From contig PMOU01000219.1 in NCBI GenBank assembly GCA_003161205.1, forward strand, positions 238-6,475: 6,238 nucleotides of DNA, written 5' to 3'. The stretch's first letter is position 1, and each line of letters starts with the position of its first letter. The notes beneath the pieces were generated by a model that was not told the DNA's origin, did not search any database, and was given only the letters and a program-made list of their open reading frames with translations. Shown here in pieces: positions 1 to 4,270 of the stretch. This stretch comes from Actinomycetota bacterium. Its GTDB lineage: Bacteria; Actinomycetota; Actinomycetes; Streptosporangiales; Streptosporangiaceae. The translations under genes were made by a program, and so were the position numbers.

Positions 1-156
1 GCCTTCACGATCGGGATGACCTTTCAGGTCTCGGACACCAACATCGAGACCAAGCAGATCAGGCGCACCGCGCTGCGGCACGCCTGGCTGTCGTTTCCGT
101 TGGGCGCCGTGATTATCGCAACGTCCATTAATTTGGTCTCCGGACTAGCCAAATAA
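1..156 (+). CDS. DUF1345-type integral membrane protein, C-terminal 51 residues (5' truncated)
   Basis: The frame is open from base 1 and ends at TAA 154-156. The visible part begins AFTIGMTFQVSDTNIETKQI, followed by a short basic segment (IRRTALRH) and a hydrophobic stretch of about 18 residues that fits a final membrane helix before the C-terminal LAK. The FTIGMTFQVSDT block, then RRTALRHA and a closing helix, is the pattern I associate with the C-terminus of DUF1345 predicted inner-membrane proteins, whose function is unknown. The start and earlier helices lie outside the window. It is convergent with the minus-strand cluster to its right. Assignment rests on motif recognition from memory, not on an alignment. 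Confidence 0.75.
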   Translation, partial: AFTIGMTFQVSDTNIETKQIRRTALRHAWLSFPLGAVIIATSINLVSGLAK

Positions 157-207
157 CGTGCGGCAAAACCGGGACGGAGCGCGGTGTCACGTTCACCCGC
201 GCCCGTC

Positions 208-248
208 GGCCCGGCAGCAATTCCTGACCTTTTCACGGTAGCCGGGTC
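208..248. terminator. Possible hairpin between convergent genes
   Basis: An inverted repeat pairs ggcccggc (208-215) with gccgggtc (241-248): eight pairs including one G-T wobble, around a 25-nt loop. It lies 51 nt after the stop of the plus-strand membrane protein gene and 26 nt after the stop of the minus-strand 24-aa ORF, where a bidirectional terminator would be expected. The loop is long and there is no T-tract. I see no gene or other clear signal in the rest of 157-274. Confidence 0.22.
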
Positions 249-274
249 ATGCCTGAACGCATGCGCCGACGGAT

Positions 275-349
275 CTATAACCTGCGCAGCATCAAGACGA
301 TGAGCACGATGATGACAATGACGACGATGGTTCCGATGCCGATATACAT
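275..349 (-). CDS. 24-aa single-pass hydrophobic membrane peptide
   Basis: ATG (349-347) opens a 24-codon frame ending in TAG (277-275). The peptide starts MYIGIGT, continues as an uninterrupted run of V, I, L and M of about 14 residues, and ends LRRL. That is a single transmembrane segment with a basic C-terminus, which by the positive-inside rule would face the cytoplasm. An AGGAG (reverse complement of 361-365) lies 11 nt upstream of the ATG, with a continuous purine-rich AGGAGAGG. The hydrophobicity relies on repeated ATC/GTC codons, as expected for a coding stretch in high-GC DNA. It is on the same strand as the 63-aa gene but 221 bp downstream of it, so it may be a separate transcript. 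Function unknown; similar tiny membrane peptides are common in actinomycetes and usually unannotated. Confidence 0.55.
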   Translation of the reverse strand: MYIGIGTIVVIVIIVLIVLMLRRL

Positions 350-360
350 GGGGGTTACCT

Positions 361-365
361 CTCCT
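361..365 (-). promoter_or_regulatory. Ribosome binding site of the 24-aa membrane peptide
   Basis: The minus strand reads AGGAG here (extending to AGGAGAGG), 11 nt before the ATG at 349. It is the main reason to treat this very short frame as a gene. Confidence 0.5.
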
Positions 366-379
366 GGCTCGGCCGGCGG

Positions 380-417
380 CGCCGGCGTCTTCGCAGCGAC
401 TACCCGGGGCGCCGGCG
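380..417. repeat. Paired copies of the palindrome cgccggcg in the leader of the 24-aa ORF
   Basis: The octamer cgccggcg occurs at 380-387 and 410-417, both times inside ggcgccggcg. Because the octamer is its own reverse complement, the copies are both direct and inverted repeats and can form an 8-bp all-GC stem with a 22-nt loop. On the minus strand this stem would stand just upstream of the ribosome binding site of the 24-aa ORF. It could be a terminator for the upstream genes, a leader structure or a protein site. GC-rich octamers recur by chance in this DNA, so confidence is low. Apart from this and the hairpin at 532-556, I see nothing in 350-570. Confidence 0.3.
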
Positions 418-531
418 GTTAATCGAGCGAACCCGCGGAACCGCCCTCCCGGCCAGGACGCGGAGCGCACCCGGACGAGGCTTATAGCCTGCTCAGCTGC
501 TGTTCGGGCCGCCGTGCCGAGGATGCCCAAA

Positions 532-556
532 CCGGGCGAAAAATTCTCGCCGCCGG
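532..556 (-). terminator. Hairpin downstream of the whiB / 63-aa gene pair
   Basis: The arms ccgggcga (532-539) and tcgccgccgg (547-556) pair over eight positions with a two-base bulge (cg at 551-552), around a 7-nt A/T-rich loop. It starts 14 nt after the TAA of the 63-aa gene on the minus strand. There is no clear T-tract, which is common for actinobacterial terminators. It may instead be an mRNA 3'-end stabilising stem. Confidence 0.35.
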
Positions 557-570
557 GTACGTGCCAGGTA

Positions 571-762
571 TTAAGACGCCGCGTCGGCCGGGCGGCGGAC
601 CAGGCGGACCAGGCGGACCTTGGCATTCGGGTGTTCCCGCCAGGTGTTCGCGCCCGAGGCCGCCGCCGTCTTGGCCTGCTCCCATTTAAGGCTGGCGATC
701 TGGCTCGGTGGTGTTTCGAGCTCCTTGATCCAGGCCCGGGTCGCGATGACCAGCGTGCTCAC
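571..762 (-). CDS. 63-aa hypothetical protein translationally coupled to whiB
   Basis: GTG (762-760) overlaps the whiB stop as GTGA, and the frame runs 63 codons to TAA (573-571). The protein begins VSTLVIATRAWIKEL, has a mixed central segment (SQIASLKWEQAKTAAASG), then TWREHPNAKV and a basic tail with an RLVRLVRR repeat. It is predicted to be soluble and basic, with no Cys, no signal peptide and no membrane segment. The composition (Trp, Lys and Glu residues, balanced hydrophobics) looks like a real protein rather than a GC-rich shadow frame. The 4-bp overlap is a classic coupling arrangement, so it is probably made in proportion to the WhiB protein. The family is not one I recognise. A partner or modulator of WhiB is conceivable but rests only on position. 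Confidence 0.6.
   Translation of the reverse strand: MSTLVIATRAWIKELETPPSQIASLKWEQAKTAAASGANTWREHPNAKVRLVRLVRRPADAAS
594..620. repeat. Three tandem 9-bp units (ggcggacca) inside the 63-aa gene
   Basis: Units 594-602 and 603-611 are identical (ggcggacca), and 612-620 differs only in the last base (t). On the coding (minus) strand the array encodes the R-L-V repeat near the C-terminus. Being a multiple of three, copy-number change would alter the length of the basic tail without shifting the frame. Confidence 0.6.
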
Positions 763-1073
763 GAACCCCGCCGCTGACGGAGCAACAGACGGCGTTCGTC
801 CTCGTCGTAGCCGCCCCAGATGCCATATCCCTGGTGAGTATCCAGGGCAAACGACAGGCAGGCCTGCCGGACTGGGCAACTCGCGCAGACCTCCTTGGCC
901 TCCTCGGTTTCGGCGAGGGCGAGGCCGGTCCTGCCGATCGGGAAGAACAGGTCGGTGTCCAGGAAGCGGCAGGCCGCCGAATCGCGCCACGAGGCACGGT
1001 CGTAGCTGGCCGGGGGAGCCGGGCGCTCGCGTTGCCGGCGGGCGGCCGGATCTGGCGAGGCGATGATAGTCAT
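759..1073 (-). CDS. WhiB-family iron-sulfur transcriptional regulator
   Basis: This 104-aa protein has the full WhiB signature: four cysteines at 35, 63, 66 and 72 (single C, then C-x2-C-x5-C), which in this family bind a redox- and NO-sensitive [4Fe-4S] cluster, followed by the G-I-W-G-G turn at 84-88. WhiB proteins act in the cytoplasm, usually by contacting region 4 of the primary sigma factor. The C-terminus after the turn is short (DEDERRLLLRQRRGS): basic, but without the RGRP AT-hook typical of WhiB7, so I assign no subtype. The ATG at 1073 is chosen because a strong AGGAGG lies 5 nt upstream. An in-frame ATG at 1118 lies inside the exporter gene and lacks such a site. It follows the exporter by 28 bp and overlaps the 63-aa gene by 4 bp, suggesting one transcript. 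WhiB genes beside drug exporters fit roles in redox or antibiotic stress, which is inference here. Confidence 0.93.
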   Translation of the reverse strand: MTIIASPDPAARRQRERPAPPASYDRASWRDSAACRFLDTDLFFPIGRTGLALAETEEAKEVCASCPVRQACLSFALDTHQGYGIWGGYDEDERRLLLRQRRGS

Positions 1074-1105
1074 GGCGTCCTCCTGTGCCGGTAATTGCTC
1101 CTCAT
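1070..1105 (-). other. 11-codon minicistron bridging the exporter stop and the whiB start
   Basis: ATG (1105-1103) overlaps the exporter stop as ATGA, and the frame (M-R-S-N-Y-R-H-R-R-T-P) ends at a TGA that overlaps the whiB ATG, again as ATGA. Terminating ribosomes could re-initiate and be carried to the whiB start, although whiB also has its own strong AGGAGG inside this frame. I see no clear ribosome binding site for the minicistron itself. It may be coincidental. Confidence 0.25.
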
Positions 1106-2700
1106 GAGCCGGGCCCATGCTGCTGCGCGAAGTCCTTGCCGCGGATGGCGGCCAGGGCTACTACGCCGGCCACCAGGGCGATGATGGCCGCCACCAGCAG
1201 GATGCGGTTCAGCCCGGTGGTGAAGGCGGTCCGGGTGATCTGTCCCACGGCTTGCCTGGCGTTCACCGGCAATTTTCCGATCACCGATGCGATCTCTCCG
1301 GACTGCACGGCCGAGGCGATCCGCGGGCCGCTGCGGGCCAGCCCGGGTACGGCGGTCACCTTGGTCAGCACCTCGCTGGTCACCTGGTTCGAGAACAGCG
1401 TGCCGAGCAGCGCGATGCCGGTGGCGATCCCGACCTGGCGGAACGTGGAGTTGATGCCTGAGGCCATGCCGGCCCGCTGCGGCGGCACCACGCCGACCGC
1501 GGTCGAGGCCAGCGGCGGATTCACCATGCCGATGCCGACCCCGCCGACGATCATGCCGGGGATGAGATGGGTCCACGACGAGCCGGCGTCGAGCCCGCGC
1601 ATGAGCAGCAGCCCGGCCCCGACGATGATCAGGCCGGGCCCGATGAGCAGCCGGACCGGCACCCGGGAGGTCAGCCGCCCGGCCGCGGTGGAGGTGATCA
1701 GGATGCCGCCGGAGATGACCATCAGCCGGACGCCGGTGCCCAGCGGCGAGTAGCCCAGGATGTCCTGGACGTAGAGCACCAGGTACAGCAGCATCGAGAA
1801 GATCGAGGCGCTGAGTCCGAAGGCCGCCACCGAGCCGCCGCTGAAGGTCGGCAGCCGGAACAAGTTCAGGTCGAACATCGGGGCTGCGCTGCGCAGTTCC
1901 ACCACGACGAAGGCCATCAGCAGCACCGCGGCAAGCGCGAAGCAGCCGAGCACCAGGCCATTGGTAAAGGATCGCTGGTTCGACTCGATCAGCCCGTAGA
2001 CCAGGCTCGACAGCGCCACGGTAAACAGCGCGAAGCCGGCCCAGTCCGGACGGCTCGCGTGCGGCGCCCGCGATTCCGCCACCTTGAACACGCTGATGAT
2101 GACGGCGCCGACGCCGATGGGCGCGTTCACGAAGAAGATCCAGCGCCAGGACAGGCCGGTGGTCAGCAGCCCGCCGAGCAGCGGGCCGATGGCCACCGCC
2201 AGCCCGGTCACCGCGCCCCAGACCCCGAACGCGACACCGCGATCCTTGCCGCGGAAGGCGTCGGCCAGCAGCGCCAGCGATACCGCGAACATGATCGCCC
2301 CGCCCGCGCCCTGCAGGGCGCGGGAGAGCTGAAGCATCAGCGTGTTGGCGGCAAAGCCGCACAGCGCTGACGCGGCGGTGAACACGACCAGCCCGATCAG
2401 GTACATCAGGCGCCGGCCGTACATGTCCGCCAGGCTGCCCGCGGTCAGCAAGAACGCGGCCAGGGTCAGCGCATAAGCGTCCACGATCCACTGCAGATCG
2501 GAGAAGCTGGAGTTCAGCGCCCGCTGGATATCGGGTAGGGCAACATTCACGATGGTGATGTCCAGCAGCAGCATGAAGGTACCGAGGCACACCGCGACCA
2601 GCGTCCACCACTTGTTACCGCGTTGAGCAGGCTCCTGGCCACCACGCTGACCGCGGCCGGACGGGTCCTGCTCGGACACAACAGCCCGTGGTTCGGTCAT
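1102..2700 (-). CDS. MFS drug:H+ antiporter, DHA2 (EmrB/QacA-type, 14 TM) family
   Basis: This 532-aa integral membrane protein is of normal length for DHA2 exporters, which expel drugs or metabolites in exchange for protons. Visible motifs in order: D1 in TM1 (LDITIVNVALPDIQ, about 46-59), motif A between TM2 and TM3 (GSLADMYGRR, 88-97), motif B with its conserved Arg (LSRALQGAGGA, about 125-135), the antiporter motif C in TM5 (IGPLLGGLL, about 171-179), and the WRWIFFVNAPIG block (185-196). Hydrophobic segments continue to about residue 518, consistent with 14 helices. The N-terminus has about 28 hydrophilic residues. The ATG at 2700 is chosen because GAGGAG lies 6 nt upstream; the frame stays open 71 codons further 5' but with non-coding-like composition. 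It lies 121 bp after the cobalamin-binding regulator and 28 bp before whiB. The substrate cannot be read from the sequence; export of the product of the divergent operon is a guess. Confidence 0.93.
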   Translation of the reverse strand: MTEPRAVVSEQDPSGRGQRGGQEPAQRGNKWWTLVAVCLGTFMLLLDITIVNVALPDIQRALNSSFSDLQWIVDAYALTLAAFLLTAGSLADMYGRRLMYLIGLVVFTAASALCGFAANTLMLQLSRALQGAGGAIMFAVSLALLADAFRGKDRGVAFGVWGAVTGLAVAIGPLLGGLLTTGLSWRWIFFVNAPIGVGAVIISVFKVAESRAPHASRPDWAGFALFTVALSSLVYGLIESNQRSFTNGLVLGCFALAAVLLMAFVVVELRSAAPMFDLNLFRLPTFSGGSVAAFGLSASIFSMLLYLVLYVQDILGYSPLGTGVRLMVISGGILITSTAAGRLTSRVPVRLLIGPGLIIVGAGLLLMRGLDAGSSWTHLIPGMIVGGVGIGMVNPPLASTAVGVVPPQRAGMASGINSTFRQVGIATGIALLGTLFSNQVTSEVLTKVTAVPGLARSGPRIASAVQSGEIASVIGKLPVNARQAVGQITRTAFTTGLNRILLVAAIIALVAGVVALAAIRGKDFAQQHGPGS

Positions 2701-2772
2701 GAAAAACTCCTCGTGGGATGGGGCAGCAAAGGCGGTGCGATAGACGACCTTCCTACCTTGACAGGCGCGGCC

Positions 2773-2792
2773 CGCCGGACGGCCTTCCGGCG
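2773..2792 (-). terminator. Hairpin between the regulator and exporter genes
   Basis: A perfect 7-bp stem, cgccgga (2773-2779) with tccggcg (2786-2792), closes a 6-nt loop. It starts 29 nt after the stop of the CarH/LitR-type gene on the minus strand and about 70 nt before the exporter start. It has no T-tract. It could terminate or attenuate read-through from the regulator into the exporter, so it bears on whether these genes share a transcript. I could not find a convincing minus-strand promoter in 2701-2821. Confidence 0.35.
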
Positions 2793-2806
2793 CGCCGGCA
2801 AGGTGC

Positions 2807-2818
2807 CGCTGGCCAGCG
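2807..2818. repeat. Perfect 12-bp palindrome just after the regulator stop codon
   Basis: cgctggccagcg is perfectly self-complementary and lies 3 bp beyond the regulator's stop codon on the minus strand. It could be a protein-binding site for exporter control or a chance GC-rich palindrome; nothing else in the sequence decides. Confidence 0.3.
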
Positions 2819-2821
2819 CTT

Positions 2822-3733
2822 TCACCGCGGCCACCGGATGTTCTCCGCCGCGGTGACCGGATCTCCGCTGAGCAGCCGGGCCTGCACGGCCGCGGCGAGT
2901 TCGGCTGTCGCACCCGTTCCGGCCAGCACGAGCGGGACGAGGCGGGCGAGGCCGGTGAGCTGCGGTGCGAGCGGGTCGAGGTTCTCTGGCCGGGTCGCGG
3001 CCAGTACCACGAGGTCCGGGTGTGTCGCCTCGACGGTCCGGGTCAGCTCCTCAACCGGGGTGTTGGCCCCGAGGTAATCGATCCGCCACCCGGTGCGGTT
3101 CAGGGCGATGCCGAAAACCATGAGCGCCAGATCGTGAAGTTCTCCCGGCGGGCAGGCCAGGACAGCGCGCGGGCCGTGCCCGTCCCCCCAGCCCCGGGCC
3201 AGCCCGGCGAGCCGCCCGCGGATGACATTGCTGGCGAAGTGCTCCTGGGCAATGCTGGCGGTGCCCTGCTCCCAGCGCTGCCCGAGCTCGGCCAGGTACG
3301 GCAGCACCACCTCCCGGAGCATCGCGGCCACCGACAGATCGGACACGAGCCGGTCCAGGACCGCCTGGGCGGCTGGCTCGTCAAAGGCGTCCAGGGCCCG
3401 CCGCAGGTCGGCCGACAGCTCACCCGTGGCGGGGGGAACCCGCCCCGTCCCGGCCTCCGGGCCGGGGCGCCGGGCCTCGCCGCGGGCCTGGCTGTCTTCA
3501 CTCAGCACTTCCCGGGCCGCCTCGGCGGCCGAGAGGCCGCGGGCAAGATGGGCCTGCATCCGGCCCACCCGCAGCGCGTCCGCCTCCGAATAAAGCCGGA
3601 AGCCGCCCACCGAGCGCACCGGCCGGAGAAGCCCGTACCGGCTCTCCCACGCGCGCAGGACGTGGTCGCTGACGCCGAGACGGCGGCTCAGCTCGCCGAT
3701 GCGCAGCACCGGTGAGCTCTCGGGTGAATCCAC
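2822..3733 (-). CDS. CarH/LitR-type MerR regulator with cobalamin-binding domain (candidate B12 photoreceptor)
   Basis: This 303-aa protein has a MerR winged helix-turn-helix at about 10-75 (IGELSRRLGVSDHVLRAWES, then the GGFRLYSEADA wing), a linker rich in Gly, Pro and Arg, a helical cobalamin-cap domain at about 105-180, and a Rossmann-like B12-binding domain to the C-terminus. The cap carries the family signature W-x9-EH (W154, E164, H165). The B12 domain has E198-x-H200, where the His is the expected lower cobalt ligand, and LGANTP (221-226). In Thermus and Myxococcus CarH the adenosylcobalamin-bound tetramer represses in the dark and dissociates in light. Two deviations: the residue after W154 is Glu where Thermus CarH has His132, and A203 replaces the Gly of the usual D/E-x-H-x2-G. 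The GTG at 3733 abuts a matching operator and has no strong ribosome binding site; GTG at 3709 is an alternative start. It is divergent from the SRPBCC operon and probably autoregulated. The family call is firm; light sensing is inferred. Confidence 0.9.
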   Translation of the reverse strand: MDSPESSPVLRIGELSRRLGVSDHVLRAWESRYGLLRPVRSVGGFRLYSEADALRVGRMQAHLARGLSAAEAAREVLSEDSQARGEARRPGPEAGTGRVPPATGELSADLRRALDAFDEPAAQAVLDRLVSDLSVAAMLREVVLPYLAELGQRWEQGTASIAQEHFASNVIRGRLAGLARGWGDGHGPRAVLACPPGELHDLALMVFGIALNRTGWRIDYLGANTPVEELTRTVEATHPDLVVLAATRPENLDPLAPQLTGLARLVPLVLAGTGATAELAAAVQARLLSGDPVTAAENIRWPR

Positions 3734-3739
3734 GTCAAC

Positions 3740-3772
3740 ACTCTACAATACCTAGACAAACATTTGACAATC
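3740..3772. promoter_or_regulatory. CarH-type operator: three phased 11-bp direct repeats, TnnACAA
   Basis: The three consecutive 11-mers are actctacaata (3740-3750), cctagacaaac (3751-3761) and atttgacaatc (3762-3772). In each, T is at position 3, ACA at 6-8 and A at 9, so the shared core TnnACAA recurs with an exact 11-bp period. The CarH operator is known to consist of 11-bp direct repeats of the form nnTnnACAnnn covering a -35 element. Here the third repeat contains TTGACA of the plus-strand promoter. The site begins 6 bp upstream of the regulator's GTG. The AT-rich composition stands out from the surrounding DNA. Binding has been inferred from pattern and position only. Confidence 0.82.
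3742..3770 (-). promoter_or_regulatory. Candidate promoter of the CarH/LitR-type gene
   Basis: On the minus strand TTGTCA (3770-3765) is followed after 17 nt by TGTAGA (3747-3742), a weak -10; TATTGT (3750-3745) is an alternative with a shorter spacer. Either would start transcription within a few bases of the GTG at 3733, giving a very short or absent leader and explaining the lack of a ribosome binding site. The whole promoter lies inside the three-repeat operator, so autoregulation is likely. Confidence 0.4.
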
Positions 3773-3792
3773 TCTGTCTGCGAGATTAACGT
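3764..3792 (+). promoter_or_regulatory. Promoter of the SRPBCC / F420-oxidoreductase operon
   Basis: A consensus -35 TTGACA (3764-3769) is followed, after exactly 17 bp, by TAACGT (3787-3792), a moderate -10. The predicted start near 3799 leaves about a 20-nt leader before the ATG at 3819, containing GAGGA 4 nt upstream of the start codon. The -35 is the core of the third operator repeat, so regulator binding would block sigma-factor access. Confidence 0.6.
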
Positions 3793-3818
3793 CACGTCTG
3801 GAAAGAACCGAGGACGCC

Positions 3819-4247
3819 ATGAGACTGCAGAAAACCGTTGTCGTCGACAAGCCGCTGGCTGAGGTGTTCGCCTACCTCGCCGACTTCACCACGACGACTG
3901 AGTGGGACCCGGGCACGGTGAGCACCGTCCGGCAGCGCGGCGACGGAAGCATCGGCACCACCTACCTGAACACCTCCACGTTCCTCGGCCGCCAGACCGA
4001 GCTGACCTACGAGGTGCGCGAGTTCGTCCCCGATGAGCGCATCCGGCTCCGCGGCGAGAACCCGACGGTCGTCGCCATCGACACCATGAGCTTCCGCAAG
4101 GTCGAGGCCGGCACCGAGGTGACCTACGAAGCCGAGTTCACCTTCAAGGGACCGGCCCGGTTCCTCGCCCCGCTGCTGCGGCCCGCGCTGGAGCGGCTCG
4201 GCCACCAGGCGCAGACCGGCATGCGCGAAGCACTCAGGCGGCTCTGA
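3819..4247 (+). CDS. SRPBCC (START/polyketide cyclase-like) family protein, first in operon
   Basis: This 142-aa soluble protein begins with the typical SRPBCC first strand and helix (VVVDKPLAEVFAYLADFTTT, 7-26), then the W-D-P turn at 29-31. Alternating strands follow (QTELTYEVREFVPDERIRLR; TEVTYEAEFTFKGP), and it ends with the long C-terminal helix that closes the hydrophobic pocket (about 116-142). It is of normal length for single-domain members, which bind hydrophobic ligands and include polyketide cyclases, coenzyme-binding proteins and lipid carriers. No catalytic residue is diagnostic, so I do not call it an enzyme. The ATG at 3819 follows GAGGA by 4 nt and sits about 20 nt after the predicted transcription start. 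It is the first gene under the CarH-type operator; genes of this fold are, from memory, recurrent neighbours of CarH/LitR regulators. The next gene follows after 23 bp. Confidence 0.88.
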   Translation: MRLQKTVVVDKPLAEVFAYLADFTTTTEWDPGTVSTVRQRGDGSIGTTYLNTSTFLGRQTELTYEVREFVPDERIRLRGENPTVVAIDTMSFRKVEAGTEVTYEAEFTFKGPARFLAPLLRPALERLGHQAQTGMREALRRL

Positions 4248-4258
4248 CCCGGAGTCCG

Positions 4259-4264
4259 TACTCT
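4259..4264 (+). promoter_or_regulatory. Possible -10 box for a leaderless transcript of the second SRPBCC gene
   Basis: TACTCT fits the TAnnnT pattern of actinobacterial -10 elements and ends 6 bases before the ATG at 4271, so transcription would begin at about the start codon. The gene lacks a well-placed ribosome binding site (the nearest GGAG, 4251-4254, is 16 nt away). No good -35 is visible. If real, this internal promoter would escape the CarH-type operator. Confidence 0.33.
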
Positions 4265-4270
4265 GGTGCC

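Noticed and set aside
24..626. A 200-codon minus-strand open frame across the membrane-protein end and the intergenic region.
   Set aside because: It has low-complexity Arg/Ala/His composition, conflicts with three better-supported genes and has no supported start.
514..777. Plus-strand open frame of 87 codons antisense to the 63-aa gene.
   Set aside because: Arg/Gly/Pro-rich with no motif. The minus-strand frame has the whiB-coupled start and a more protein-like composition.
759..1073. Calling the WhiB protein WhiB7 because it adjoins a drug exporter.
   Set aside because: The AT-hook (RGRP-type) that marks WhiB7 is absent from its short C-terminus.
1074..1118. Longer WhiB protein starting at the upstream ATG (1118), adding 15 residues.
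   Set aside because: It would overlap the exporter gene by 17 bp and lacks a good ribosome binding site, while the ATG at 1073 has AGGAGG at 5 nt.
1070..2611. A 513-codon open frame on the minus strand overlapping the exporter gene in another frame.
   Set aside because: It is rich in Arg, Ala, Gly and Pro with no recognisable motif, whereas the overlapping frame has every DHA2 exporter motif. It is a high-GC shadow, apart from its last 11 codons, which I list separately as a possible minicistron.
2758..2763. TTGACA on the plus strand in the regulator-exporter gap, as a second CarH-type site or a promoter.
   Set aside because: It is a single TnnACA with no partner 11 bp to either side, it points away from the exporter, and there is no gene for a plus-strand promoter to serve.
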